Assembly (NCBI RefSeq): GCF_042648445.1
Contig: NZ_JBHRYB010000008.1
Span: forward strand, 62,001 to 126,000
Length of the DNA: 64,000 nt
From: Bacterioplanoides pacificum
Lineage (GTDB): Bacteria > Pseudomonadota > Gammaproteobacteria > Pseudomonadales > Oceanobacteraceae
Direction of reading: 5' to 3'
Shown here: positions 45,296-54,247 of the stretch, piece after piece
Layout: the number at the start of each line of letters is the position of its first letter
How positions within the stretch are numbered: position 1 is the first letter of the stretch
The notes under the pieces: generated by a model
Databases searched by the model: none
Told to the model about the DNA's origin: nothing
The model's input: the letters and a program-made list of their open reading frames with translations, nothing else
Program-made: the position numbers and the translations under genes

Positions 45296-46174
45296 TCACT
45301 CGATATTCTGCACCTGCTCACGCATCTGTTCGATCAGCACTTTTAAGTCCACCGCGTATTGTGTGATGGCGGCGGTCAGTGATTTGGACGATAAGGTGTT
45401 GGCCTCACGATTAAGTTCCTGCATCATAAAATCCAGCCGCCGGCCAATCGGCTCATTACTGCTCAGGATACGTGTTACTTCATTAATGTGAGTGTGCAGG
45501 CGGTCGAGTTCTTCGGCGACGTCGGCTTTCTGCGCCAGTATCACCATTTCCTGTTCTAAGCGGTCGTTATCCAGGTTGCCGCTCAGTTCATCCAGTTTCC
45601 CCTGCAGTTGCTGACGCTGGGCGTTCAGGGCCTGAGGCAGTTGTTGCGCAACCTGAGCAACGATGGTGGTCATTTTTTCCAGCCGCGTGCGTATCATCCC
45701 GGCCAGGTCGGCACCTTCCCGGGCACGGGTTTGTTTTAAGGTCGCGAGGCTGGCATCGAAAGCCTCCAGTGCTGCTTGTTGCAGTGCTTTTCCATCCACT
45801 TCTTCGCTGTTTAACACCCCGGGCCATTGCAGAATCTGCAGCGCATCCAGAGCGTTACCCGGGCCAATCACTGAATGTACGATATCGGCGGCGTGATTCA
45901 GTTGTTCAACCAGATCGGTGTTGACGGTAAGTTTGGCATCGCCCTGTAATGGCTGAAAACGCAGCGCACATTCAACTTTGCCACGCCCCAGTTGTTTTTT
46001 CAGGCGCTCGCGCAGGTGCGGTTCCAGGTCTCGAAAGGCGTCCGGCAGGCGAAAATGAGGTTCCAGGTAGCGGTGGTTTACGGAGCGGATTTCCCAGGTG
46101 AAACGTCCGTGTCGACATTCGCTGCTGCTGCGGGCGAATGCGGTCATGCTGTAAACCACGGCGGTGTTGCTCAT
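45296..46174 (-). CDS. yicC: YicC-family endoribonuclease
   Basis: The 292 residues begin YSMTAFARSS and contain WEIRSVNHRYLEPHFRLPD, EEVDGKALQQ and the C-terminal GRRLDFMMQELNREANTLSSK, ending LIEQMREQVQNIE as in E. coli. YicC proteins are RNA-cleaving hexamers that affect small RNA and stationary-phase survival. GAGG precedes the ATG at 46174. Its final 21 bases are the right copy of the island-bounding repeat, so the last codons may come from the inserted element. Confidence 0.94.
   Translation of the reverse strand: MSNTAVVYSMTAFARSSSECRHGRFTWEIRSVNHRYLEPHFRLPDAFRDLEPHLRERLKKQLGRGKVECALRFQPLQGDAKLTVNTDLVEQLNHAADIVHSVIGPGNALDALQILQWPGVLNSEEVDGKALQQAALEAFDASLATLKQTRAREGADLAGMIRTRLEKMTTIVAQVAQQLPQALNAQRQQLQGKLDELSGNLDNDRLEQEMVILAQKADVAEELDRLHTHINEVTRILSSNEPIGRRLDFMMQELNREANTLSSKSLTAAITQYAVDLKVLIEQMREQVQNIE
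45300..45320. repeat. Right copy of the 21-bp yicC-end direct repeat (att-like)
   Basis: Identical to 43636-43656; it codes for the last residues of the intact YicC. Confidence 0.9.
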
Positions 46175-46339
46175 TCGGTGCCTCGTAAAATTATTAATGA
46201 CAGATAAATTAAAAGGTTATTGTACGGAGTTCCTGAAGGGCCTGCTACGACCGGAGCAGACAGCCTGAGCTGCCTACCATCTGTTATGCACAGCACGTAT
46301 ACTGCGCGCATTTCGACAATGCGTTAAAGGACAGCTTTT

Positions 46340-47071
46340 ATGACCGATTCCATCGCCAGACCGAGTGGCCGCCAGGCGGATCAGTTACGTGAGGTGAAAA
46401 TCACCCGCAATTACACCAAACATGCCGAAGGTTCGGTGCTGGTGGAATTTGGCGATACCAAGGTGATTTGTACCGCGTCGGCGGACACGAATGTGCCGCC
46501 GTTTTTACGTGGCAAAGGGCAGGGCTGGGTGACGGCGGAATACGGCATGTTACCGCGCTCGACCGGCTCACGCATGATTCGCGAAGCCGCGAAAGGCAAA
46601 CAACAGGGCCGTACGGTAGAAATTTCCCGTTTAATCGGTCGCTCATTACGAGCGGCAGTGGATCTGAAAGCGCTGGGTGAAAACACCATCACCATTGATT
46701 GTGATGTGATTCAGGCCGATGGTGGCACCCGCACGGCGTCGATTACCGGTGCTTGTGTAGCGCTGGTGGACGCCATTAACTACCTGAAAGAAAACGGCAA
46801 GGTTAAAGGTGAGCCGCTGAAGCATATGATTGCGGCGGTATCCGTGGGTATTTATCAGGGCATGGCGGTACTGGATCTGGATTACCCGGAAGACTCAGTC
46901 GCTGAAACCGACCTGAATGTGATTATGACCACGGCCGGTGGTTTTGTCGAAATTCAGGGCACTGCTGAGCAGGAGCCATTCTCGGATGAGGAGCTGGCCA
47001 GCATGCTGGCGCTGGCGAAGAAAGGTATTGCGGACCTGGCAGCCGTTCAGAATGCGGCGTTAGAAGGTTGA
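46340..47071 (+). CDS. rph: Ribonuclease PH
   Basis: RNase PH is a phosphorolytic 3'-5' exoribonuclease that trims tRNA 3' ends. The 243 residues start with RPSGRQADQLREVKITRNYTKHAEGSVL and show the phosphate-binding area EYGMLPRSTGSR, then CDVIQADGGTRTASITGA. Length is that of an intact enzyme (not the frameshifted E. coli K-12 form). It is divergent from yicC and precedes crc and pyrE. Confidence 0.96.
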   Translation: MTDSIARPSGRQADQLREVKITRNYTKHAEGSVLVEFGDTKVICTASADTNVPPFLRGKGQGWVTAEYGMLPRSTGSRMIREAAKGKQQGRTVEISRLIGRSLRAAVDLKALGENTITIDCDVIQADGGTRTASITGACVALVDAINYLKENGKVKGEPLKHMIAAVSVGIYQGMAVLDLDYPEDSVAETDLNVIMTTAGGFVEIQGTAEQEPFSDEELASMLALAKKGIADLAAVQNAALEG

Positions 47072-47092
47072 TTCTGAATTATTAAATTCAGG

Positions 47093-47149
47093 TCGCGGAC
47101 ACGGTCCGCTCCTACATTAATCAATGTGTAGGAGGGGCTTTGTCCCCGA
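47093..47149. repeat. REP-like inverted repeat (TAGGAG type)
   Basis: Imperfect inverted copies of TGTAGGAGCGG...TTGTCCGCGA face each other around a short AT-rich centre. A related unit lies at 51232-51292; the type is common between pseudomonad genes. Confidence 0.7.
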
Positions 47150-47152
47150 TAT

Positions 47153-47203
47153 AAAAAAGCCGCGATGCTGTTAGCTTATTCATAACAGCATCGCGGCTTT
47201 TTT
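47153..47203. terminator. Long bidirectional terminator between rph and crc
   Basis: Two perfect 21-base arms (AAAAAAGCCGCGATGCTGTTA and its complement) surround a 9-base loop. Convergent genes rph and crc end on either side. Confidence 0.92.
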
Positions 47204-47228
47204 GTATCGTCAGAATCGGGCGCAGCCG

Positions 47229-48002
47229 TTAGTCTTCGTCGAACTCGTATTCCACCATCACCGCGGCATGGTCACCAAACTTCAGGTTGGTATCCAGCTT
47301 GGCCTCCACCACATACTGGCGGATATTGGGGGTACAGATCTGGAAATCTTTGCGCCAGCCATTCAGATTGCGGCGGGCACTTTCTTCATCCGGCCACCAG
47401 GTGAACTGGTTTTCTCCAAAGTTAGCTTCGCGGAAGGCATCGACATACCCCACCGGGCCAAACATCTGATCAAACCAGGCGCGTTCTTCCGGCAGGAACC
47501 CCGGCACATCCTGATTGTTTTGCCAGTCGCCCAGATCGACGGTTTTATGTGTCGCTTCAAAGTTGCCACAAAAAATAAAATCGCGCCGTTTGCGGCGGGT
47601 TTTGGTCAGATGATCCAGGAAGGCCTTCTGAAAGGCCAGCTTGTCTTCCAGGCTGTTGTACTGGTCAACCGCCGGAAACAAAATGGAACCCACACTGACG
47701 TGTTCGAAGTCGGCCTGAATATAGCGCCCCTGCATATCACACTGCGGAAAAGCCAGGCCGGTCATAATGGCTTTTGGCATATCGCGGGTGAGAATCGCCA
47801 CGCCGGAATAACCATCGGCTTCGGCATCAAAGAAGTAGGCGTTATAACCCTCGGGGTACACGACGCTGTCAGGTAACTGATACTCCTTGGCCTTCAGGTT
47901 CTGAATGGCGACAACATCGGCATCGGCGCTTTGCAGCCAGCTGTACAGACCATTTTCCACGGCTTGCGCCAAGCCATCGACGTGTATACTGATAATCCTC
48001 AT
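47229..48002 (-). CDS. crc: Catabolite repression control protein Crc
   Basis: The 257 residues have the exonuclease III/EEP fold but match Pseudomonas Crc: MRIISIHVDGLAQAVENGLYSWLQ at the start, GRYIQADFEHVSVGSILFPA, RRKRRDFIFCGNF, PGFLPEERAWFDQMFG and FTWWPD. Key nuclease residues are changed (Asn for the metal Glu in AIQNLKA; FCGNFEATH in place of the GDxN loop), so it should not be a nuclease. Crc stabilises Hfq on A-rich mRNA leaders to block translation. The rph-crc-pyrE order is the pseudomonad one. The start at 48002 is preceded by GGGAA. Confidence 0.9.
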   Translation of the reverse strand: MRIISIHVDGLAQAVENGLYSWLQSADADVVAIQNLKAKEYQLPDSVVYPEGYNAYFFDAEADGYSGVAILTRDMPKAIMTGLAFPQCDMQGRYIQADFEHVSVGSILFPAVDQYNSLEDKLAFQKAFLDHLTKTRRKRRDFIFCGNFEATHKTVDLGDWQNNQDVPGFLPEERAWFDQMFGPVGYVDAFREANFGENQFTWWPDEESARRNLNGWRKDFQICTPNIRQYVVEAKLDTNLKFGDHAAVMVEYEFDED

Positions 48003-48073
48003 ACGTGGTTCCCGACTAGTGAAGCGTGTATCATACCGCATCCTTTTCAATGCAGGTATCACCAGAGTTGACT

Positions 48074-48721
48074 ATGCAAGCCTATCAGAAAGAGTTTATC
48101 GAATTCGCCATCGAACAGGGCGTCCTGAAGTTTGGTGAATTTACCCTAAAATCTGGCCGTGTCAGCCCTTATTTTTTTAATGCCGGCTTGTTTAACAGCG
48201 GTTCTGCATTGGCCAGATTAGGCCGCTTTTATGCCGCCGCGCTGGAAGCGTCCGGGGTGGAATACGACGTGGTATTCGGCCCGGCCTACAAGGGTATTCC
48301 GCTGGCTACCACCGTCACCGTGGCGCTGGCCGACCAGTACAACAAGGATATGCCCTATGTCTTTAACCGCAAAGAAGCCAAAACCCATGGTGAAGGCGGT
48401 AACCTGGTGGGTTCACCTTTAACCGGGCGTGTGTTAATCGTAGACGATGTGATTACAGCCGGTACGGCAATTCGTGAAGTCATGGCCATGATTGAAGCAG
48501 CCGACGGTGCTGTTCCGGCCGCTGCGCTGATTGCGCTGGATCGCCAGGAGAAAGGCAATGGTGAATTGTCGGCGATTCAGGAAGTGGAGCGTGACTTTGG
48601 TATGCCGGTGATCAGCATTGTTAATTTGAAGCAGGTACTGGATTACGTAGCCGGAAATCCACAGTTGCAACAATACGCCGATGCCATCAGCGCTTATCGG
48701 GAACAATACGGAGTCGCTTAA
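48074..48721 (+). CDS. pyrE: Orotate phosphoribosyltransferase
   Basis: PyrE converts orotate and PRPP to OMP in pyrimidine synthesis. The 215 residues start MQAYQKEFIEFAIEQGVLKFG and show FTLKSGRVSPYFFNAGLFNSG, GPAYKGIPLA, FNRKEAKTHGEGG and the PRPP motif VLIVDDVITAGTA. The ATG at 48074 gives the standard N-terminus; a reading from 48026 adds unrelated residues. It is divergent from crc, 71 bp apart. Confidence 0.96.
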   Translation: MQAYQKEFIEFAIEQGVLKFGEFTLKSGRVSPYFFNAGLFNSGSALARLGRFYAAALEASGVEYDVVFGPAYKGIPLATTVTVALADQYNKDMPYVFNRKEAKTHGEGGNLVGSPLTGRVLIVDDVITAGTAIREVMAMIEAADGAVPAAALIALDRQEKGNGELSAIQEVERDFGMPVISIVNLKQVLDYVAGNPQLQQYADAISAYREQYGVA

Positions 48722-48722
48722 T

Positions 48723-49394
48723 ATGAAGTTGTTTGTCTGGTGTGCAGTGTTAAGTAGTCTGCTGTTTGCCAGTGTCAGCCATGCAAACAAGTTATATCGT
48801 TTCCGGATTGATGGCCGGGTCATCATCAAAGACCACGTACCGGCGGAATATACCCACCTGGGGTATGAGGTACTGAACAGCTCAGGCATGGTGGTCAAGA
48901 AAGTGGCTCCAGCGCCCACCGCAGAGGAACTGGCGCAGCGCCGGGCGGCAGAAGAGGCCAAGCAACAACGGCTGGAGCGTATGGCGGAACAACGCAAAAA
49001 GGATCTGGATCTGTTGCGTTTATACGCCAAACCCAAGGATGTTGAGCGGGCACGAAAACGTAAAGCCGATGAAATTGACTCTTACGTTCAGCTGCAGCGC
49101 CGCCGTATCGGCGATCTGGAAAAGAAACTGGAAGAGTCTCAGGGCGACGCCGCCAATATTGAGCGCCGTGGTCTGGAAGTGCCGGCGGATCTGCGCCTGG
49201 AAATTGCTCAGCTGCAGAACCGTATCCGCGACAGCCACCAGAATATCCGCAATCGCCAGCAGGAAATGATCGACAGCACCAAGGAGTTTTCCCGTCATTA
49301 TGAGCGGGTGCGTATTCTGCAGGTGTATAAACCGGGGACACTCGACCAGGATGTCGATCTGGATAAAGTCGACCGCGAGCTGGATGGCTTCTGA
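48723..49394 (+). CDS. Exported DUF4124 protein with coiled coil
   Basis: The 223 residues have a signal peptide (LFVWCAVLSSLLFASVSHA), a short DUF4124 domain (NKLYRFRIDGRVIIKDHVPAEY) and a long charged helical region (about 65-200) with coiled-coil pattern. It begins 1 bp after the pyrE stop. DUF4124 proteins are periplasmic and of unknown function; this long-helix version is common in pseudomonad relatives. Confidence 0.85.
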   Translation: MKLFVWCAVLSSLLFASVSHANKLYRFRIDGRVIIKDHVPAEYTHLGYEVLNSSGMVVKKVAPAPTAEELAQRRAAEEAKQQRLERMAEQRKKDLDLLRLYAKPKDVERARKRKADEIDSYVQLQRRRIGDLEKKLEESQGDAANIERRGLEVPADLRLEIAQLQNRIRDSHQNIRNRQQEMIDSTKEFSRHYERVRILQVYKPGTLDQDVDLDKVDRELDGF

Positions 49395-49436
49395 TTCCAC
49401 CGCGCTGCTGGCTTGTTACATAAGCATCACTGAAAA

Positions 49437-49476
49437 GAAGGTCGCCGCGGCTTCACCCGCTGCGGCCTTTTTGCGA
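49437..49476 (+). terminator. Probable terminator after the DUF4124 gene
   Basis: AAGGTCGCCGCGG and GCTGCGGCCTTTTT form a G/C-rich imperfect stem with a T-run. Confidence 0.55.
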
Positions 49477-49540
49477 TAATCGCGCCCCTTTTCTGTTTTC
49501 TGAAATTTATCATCATTATTTGCCGCTGAGGCCAGAGTCT

Positions 49541-51226
49541 ATGAAACCGCAAATTGCCGAGTTGTTATCTACCGTTGTTGCCACCCTGAAGTCTCAGGAT
49601 GTGATTCCTGCTGAGCTGGAACCCCGCATCAATGTGGAAAACACCCGCGACAAAGCACACGGTGACCTGGCCACCAACCTGGCGATGATGCTGGCCAAAC
49701 CGGCGAAGAAAAACCCGCGCGAGCTGGCGCAGCTGATTGTTGACGCACTGCCTGCCAGCGAGCTGGTGGAGAAGGTTGAAATCGCTGGCCCGGGTTTTAT
49801 TAACTTCTACCTGTCGGATGCCTCCACCAACAGCCTGATTAAGGCGGTACTGGAGCAGAAAGAACAATACGGCCGCAGTAATGAAGGTGCGGGCCGCAAG
49901 GTTCAGGTGGAATTTGTATCAGCTAACCCAACCGGCCCTCTGCATATTGGTCACGGTCGTGGTGCCGCGGTGGGCGATTGCTTGTGTCGTCTGCTGGACG
50001 CCACTGGCTGGGATGTGACCCGTGAGTTTTATTACAACGATGCCGGTGCGCAGATTAACAATCTGGCCTTGTCGGTGCAGGCGCGCTGCAAAGGCCTTAC
50101 CCCGGACGACGCCAGCTGGCCGGAAGACGGCTACCGTGGTGATTACATCAAAGACCTGGCCGACAGTTTTATGGCCGGTGACACCGTGGAATCGGAAGAC
50201 CAGAGCTTCACCGGTACCAAAGACGCCGACGATTTAGAAGCCATTCGTCATTTTGCCGTGGCTTACCTGCGTCGCGAACAGGATCTGGATTTAAAAGCCT
50301 TTGCGGTGGATTTTGATGTCTATTTCCTGGAGTCATCACTGTATTCCAAAGGCAAAGTGGAAGAAGCCGTACAGCAGTTGATTGCTAATGGCCACACCTA
50401 CGAAGACGGCGGCGCACTGTGGTTACGCACCACCGACTTCGGTGATGATAAAGACCGTGTAATGCGCAAAACCGACGGTGGTTACACCTACTTTGTGCCA
50501 GACGTGGCGTATCACCTGGACAAGTGGCAGCGTGGCTTTGAAATGGTGATTAACGAGCAGGGCGCTGACCACCACAGCACCATTACCCGCGTGCGTGCGG
50601 GTCTGCAGGGCTTAGACGCCGGTATTCCCAAAGGCTGGCCGGATTATGTACTGCACCAGATGGTGACCGTCATGCGTGGCGGCGAAGAGGTGAAAATCTC
50701 CAAGCGTGCCGGTAGTTATGTGACACTGCGTGACCTGATTGACGAAGTGGGCCGTGACGCCACCCGTTACTTCCTGGCGGCGCGTAAAGCCGACAGCCAG
50801 CTGACGTTTGATATCGATCTGGCGCGTTCGCAGTCGTCCGATAACCCGGTGTATTACATCCAGTACGCTCATGCGCGGGTATGCTCGATTTTCCGTAAAC
50901 TGGCAGAGACCGGTCAGGCCTGGACGCTGGAGCAGGGCATTGAGTCACTGTCTGCCTTAACACTGGATAGCGAGAAAGATCTGATCGTTAAACTGGGTCG
51001 TTACCCGGAAGTGGTTAAAAATGCGGCGAATAACCGCGAGCCGCATCAGATCGCCAACTACCTGAAAGAGCTGGCGGCGGATTTCCATACCTATTACAAC
51101 TCAGAGAAAACTCTGGTGGATGAAGACGATGTGCGGAATGCTCGTCTGACGCTGGCCGAAGCGGTGCGCCAGGTGATCGCTAATGGTCTTTCATTGTTAG
51201 GTGTTTCTGCACCGGAAGAAATGTAA
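49541..51226 (+). CDS. argS: Arginyl-tRNA synthetase
   Basis: ArgS charges tRNA-Arg. The 561 residues hold the N-terminal Add1 domain, the class I HIGH motif as SANPTGPLHIGHGRGAAVGD, the VMRKTDGGYTYFVPDVAYH segment, the MSK-like loop VKISKRAG, and the anticodon-binding helical domain ending in the conserved Met (SAPEEM). The ATG at 49541 gives the family N-terminus; a TTG at 49520 would add seven residues. Confidence 0.97.
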   Translation: MKPQIAELLSTVVATLKSQDVIPAELEPRINVENTRDKAHGDLATNLAMMLAKPAKKNPRELAQLIVDALPASELVEKVEIAGPGFINFYLSDASTNSLIKAVLEQKEQYGRSNEGAGRKVQVEFVSANPTGPLHIGHGRGAAVGDCLCRLLDATGWDVTREFYYNDAGAQINNLALSVQARCKGLTPDDASWPEDGYRGDYIKDLADSFMAGDTVESEDQSFTGTKDADDLEAIRHFAVAYLRREQDLDLKAFAVDFDVYFLESSLYSKGKVEEAVQQLIANGHTYEDGGALWLRTTDFGDDKDRVMRKTDGGYTYFVPDVAYHLDKWQRGFEMVINEQGADHHSTITRVRAGLQGLDAGIPKGWPDYVLHQMVTVMRGGEEVKISKRAGSYVTLRDLIDEVGRDATRYFLAARKADSQLTFDIDLARSQSSDNPVYYIQYAHARVCSIFRKLAETGQAWTLEQGIESLSALTLDSEKDLIVKLGRYPEVVKNAANNREPHQIANYLKELAADFHTYYNSEKTLVDEDDVRNARLTLAEAVRQVIANGLSLLGVSAPEEM

Positions 51227-51231
51227 TTCTG

Positions 51232-51292
51232 CCGTGGACAGGGTCCACTCCTGCCGAAATAATTATCCGTAGGAGCGGACCTTGTCCGCGAC
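51232..51292. repeat. REP-like inverted repeat (TAGGAG type)
   Basis: GTGGACAGGGTCCACTCCTGC faces CGTAGGAGCGGACCTTGTCC around an AT-rich centre; related to the unit at 47093-47149. Confidence 0.7.
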
Positions 51293-51319
51293 CAGACTAA
51301 GATAACAACAGGAATTAAA

Positions 51320-51856
51320 ATGTCAGAAGGCGCTAGCAAAATACCAAAGTGGGTGTGGATCACCACGCCAACCCTGGCGGTGGCGTTTGCCGGTTTTATC
51401 CTGTACTTATCCACCATTCCGACCGGTGATGAATTAACCGCGGTTCAGGGGGATGCCCGCAAAGCCTTTGAAAAAGGGGTCGAGCAGGCGAAGAAAAAAG
51501 CCGCTGAAGATATTCCCAAACCGGATTACGAATTTTATAAATTGCTGGAAAACCAGACGGTTGAAGTACCTAAGGTTGATGCTTATAAATCGACACCCAA
51601 AGATAAGGCGTTGCAATACGAATACCGCCTGCAGGTCGGCTCCTTTCGCTCTCAGGAGGATGCTGAGCGTTTGCGTGCGGAGTTAATTCTGCAGGGCATG
51701 AATGCTTACCGCGAACAGCGTGATGTGAATGGGACTGTCTGGCATCGGGTGATGGTTGGGCCATTTCAGAATCGCTCGGTGATGAATAAAGCTCAGGATA
51801 TGCTGGTGTCGCGTAACATCAGTTCTTTAATTCATAAGACGCCGCTGAAACCATAA
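51320..51856 (+). CDS. SPOR-domain protein (FtsN-like)
   Basis: The 178 residues have a cytoplasmic tip, one membrane helix (WVWITTPTLAVAFAGFILYL) and a C-terminal SPOR domain (about 100-175: YRLQVGSFRSQEDAERLRAEL, YREQRDVNGTVWHRVMVGPF). SPOR domains bind denuded peptidoglycan at the septum. Its place just after argS is that of FtsN-like proteins in pseudomonads, so a role in division is likely. CAGGAA precedes the ATG. Confidence 0.9.
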   Translation: MSEGASKIPKWVWITTPTLAVAFAGFILYLSTIPTGDELTAVQGDARKAFEKGVEQAKKKAAEDIPKPDYEFYKLLENQTVEVPKVDAYKSTPKDKALQYEYRLQVGSFRSQEDAERLRAELILQGMNAYREQRDVNGTVWHRVMVGPFQNRSVMNKAQDMLVSRNISSLIHKTPLKP

Positions 51857-51963
51857 TGCTCGACGGGCAGTCGCGTCTCCGCAGCTTGTCGTATTTTTAA
51901 CGCTTCACTTGAGTGCTGCCTGCAGCTTAGGCAAGATGCAGGAAATCTCTGCGTGAAACTGTT

Positions 51964-53967
51964 ATGTCTTCTTCCTCCTGGCAGCCGGTGCTGCAACAAA
52001 CCTTTGGCTTCGATCAGTTACGTCCCGGCCAGCAACCGGTCGTTGAAGCGTTATTAGCGGGCCGCAGTGCGGCAGCAATTTTTCCTACCGGTTCGGGTAA
52101 GTCACTGTGTTATCAGTTGCCGGCGTTATTGTTACCTCATCTGACGTTAGTGGTGTCGCCATTATTAGCACTGATGCAGGACCAGGTGGCGTTTCTGCAG
52201 AGTAAAGGCATTGCCGCCGCCAGTATTGATTCCAGCCAGAGCCGTGAACAGGCACAGCAGATTCAGTCCGATGTGCGCAGTGGCAACATAAAAATTCTGA
52301 TGGTGTCGGTTGAACGGCTGAAAAACGAACGTTTTCGTCAGTTTATCAGCCAGGTTCCGATTTCATTATTAGTGGTTGATGAAGCCCACTGTATTTCTGA
52401 GTGGGGCCATAATTTCCGCCCGGATTATCTGAAGCTGCCGGATTATTGCGCTGATCTGGCCATACCCCAGGTGCTGTTATTAACCGCAACCGCGACCCGG
52501 GCAGTGATTGAGGACATGTGTGGTCGTTTCCGGATTGCCGCTGATGATGTGGTTACCACCGGGTTTTACCGGCCGAATTTACGTTTGTTAGTCCAGCCGA
52601 CACCCGTTGAGGAGCGTAAACAAAAAGCGTTGCAGTGGCTTATGCATCTGCACAATAAGCAAACGCAGCAGGGCCGCGATTTTGGCGCCATTATTTATGT
52701 CACCTTGCAACAAACCGCACATGATGTGGCTGATTACCTGGCACCGCAGTTGCCGTTTACGGTGCAGGCTTATCATGCCGGCTTAAGCAGTGACGAACGT
52801 GAGCTGATTCAGCAGCAATTTATGTCGGGTGAAACGCCCTGTATTGTTGCCACCATCGCCTTCGGCATGGGGGTGGATAAAAGTAATATCCGCCAGGTGA
52901 TGCATTACGACTTACCCAAATCGATTGAAAACTACAGTCAGGAAATTGGCCGTGCCGGACGGGATGGCTTGCCATCGGATTGTGTCATGCTGGCCGATGC
53001 CTCGGGTTTTCAGCTGCTGGAAAATTTTGTTTATGGTGATACTCCGGAGCCTGCTGCCATTGAGCGGGTGCTGCAGCAGATTCGCGATAACCTTAGTTAT
53101 CAGGCTAATGAGACGCGCTGGGAAGTATTAATGACGCCGTTATCGGCGCTCAGTAATATCCGCTTATTGCCGTTAAAAACCCTGTTGGTGAATCTGGAAT
53201 TACGGGGTGTGCTGACGGCCCAGTTCAGTTATTTTGCCGACTACAAATATAAGCTGCACATCAGTGAAGCGCAGTTGCTGGCAAAGTTTGATGCTCCGCG
53301 GCAGCAGTTTCTGCAGCAGGTAATTAATACCAGCAAAAAAGCCCGCAGCTGGATTACATTCGATGCCGATGCGCTGCTTCAGCACAGTGGGGAGGCCGAT
53401 AGTCGCCGCCGGGCGATTACAGCGCTGGAATATTGTCAGGAAAAAGGCTGGCTGGAGCTGCAAAGCAAACAGATGACGGATGTCTATCGGGTGGATATCG
53501 ATAAACTGAATCAACCCGGTCTGGCACAACAGCTGGCGCAACATTTTGCCGAAAAAGAACACAGTGAGATTCAGCGCATCCGCGCGATGTTGCAGCTGTT
53601 GCAGGATCAGCAGTGCCTCAGTCGTGCGTTGGCCCATTATTTTGATGACACTCAGATGCAGCAGGATTGTGGTCACTGTTCGGTGTGTATCGGTAAACAT
53701 CTGCCCTGGCCTCAGCCTCAGGCGTTGCCGGATTTATCACAGTATCAGGCTCAGCAATTGTGCCAGCCATTGCAGCAGGCAATACAACAGCAGTTTGGCG
53801 TGGTTGCCCCGGTCGATTTATTAACCCGTTATCTGGCTGGCATCAGTGCCCCCTGGCTGACCCGGGTTAAGGCGCGTCAGCTTGGCAGTATGGGGATTCT
53901 GGAGCACTATCCCTATCAGCAGATTAAACACTGGCTTATTGCCCGTGGGGAAAAACACTCCAGTTGA
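51964..53967 (+). CDS. recQ: RecQ-family ATP-dependent DNA helicase
   Basis: The 667 residues show helicase motifs FPTGSGKSLCYQLPALL (I), VVSPLLALMQDQV (Ia), VVDEAHCISEWGHNFRPDY (II), LLLTATAT (III), IVATIAFGMGVDKSNIRQVMH (V) and QEIGRAGRDGLPSDC (VI). A divergent RQC zinc site lies near 560 (AHYFDDTQMQQDCGHCSVC). No HRDC domain is evident. It unwinds DNA 3'-5'. The zinc and winged-helix parts differ from E. coli RecQ, so a RecQ paralogue is possible. Confidence 0.9.
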   Translation: MSSSSWQPVLQQTFGFDQLRPGQQPVVEALLAGRSAAAIFPTGSGKSLCYQLPALLLPHLTLVVSPLLALMQDQVAFLQSKGIAAASIDSSQSREQAQQIQSDVRSGNIKILMVSVERLKNERFRQFISQVPISLLVVDEAHCISEWGHNFRPDYLKLPDYCADLAIPQVLLLTATATRAVIEDMCGRFRIAADDVVTTGFYRPNLRLLVQPTPVEERKQKALQWLMHLHNKQTQQGRDFGAIIYVTLQQTAHDVADYLAPQLPFTVQAYHAGLSSDERELIQQQFMSGETPCIVATIAFGMGVDKSNIRQVMHYDLPKSIENYSQEIGRAGRDGLPSDCVMLADASGFQLLENFVYGDTPEPAAIERVLQQIRDNLSYQANETRWEVLMTPLSALSNIRLLPLKTLLVNLELRGVLTAQFSYFADYKYKLHISEAQLLAKFDAPRQQFLQQVINTSKKARSWITFDADALLQHSGEADSRRRAITALEYCQEKGWLELQSKQMTDVYRVDIDKLNQPGLAQQLAQHFAEKEHSEIQRIRAMLQLLQDQQCLSRALAHYFDDTQMQQDCGHCSVCIGKHLPWPQPQALPDLSQYQAQQLCQPLQQAIQQQFGVVAPVDLLTRYLAGISAPWLTRVKARQLGSMGILEHYPYQQIKHWLIARGEKHSS

Positions 53968-54074
53968 TTGTTAGGGTGATTGTTACAATTGGGAACAAAA
54001 TGCTGCAAACTGTAAAAGAATGGTGACCCTTGCTGTCTTAAAATGTCCATAGATACATTACATGAGTAAGAACC

Positions 54075-54215
54075 GTGGACATTAACAAATATTTCCCCGA
54101 TGTTGGTTACACCGAAGAGCAACCTCCTGATAATGTGGTTCTGCACGTGCATATATATGGCACCCTGCTGGCGATGGGGTTGTTGGCCGCTGCTGCCTTG
54201 TATTTTGTGCGCTGA
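54075..54215 (+). CDS. Small single-helix membrane protein, 46 residues
   Basis: A GTG at 54075 opens a 46-codon frame: an acidic N-terminus (MDINKYFPDVGYTEEQ) and one membrane helix (LLAMGLLAAAALYFVR). No ATG start is available in frame and the ribosome site is weak, but a strong terminator follows 32 bp later and nothing else explains it. No family is recognised. Confidence 0.5.
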   Translation: MDINKYFPDVGYTEEQPPDNVVLHVHIYGTLLAMGLLAAAALYFVR

Positions 54216-54247
54216 CGATTTCACTGAGCCCTGATTTTTCTTGCTTC

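Larger units (their letters stand above)
43636..45320. mobile_element. Mini genomic island inserted at the yicC 3' end
   Basis: A 21-bp perfect direct repeat of the yicC 3' end bounds 1.66 kb with one gene (AAA/DUF4143 ATPase), operator-like repeats and no integrase. The right repeat restores a complete yicC C-terminus, as integrases that use gene 3' ends do. The end of yicC is a known attachment site of Vibrio islands mobilised by SXT/R391 elements. The lack of an integrase suggests a decayed or trans-mobilised element. Confidence 0.75.

Noticed and set aside
47202..47876. 224-codon plus-strand frame opposite crc
   Set aside because: Crc on the other strand is conserved over its length; this frame begins inside the terminator and has no ribosome site.
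47229..48002. Exonuclease III (xthA)
   Set aside because: Catalytic residues are replaced and the rph-pyrE position fits Crc.
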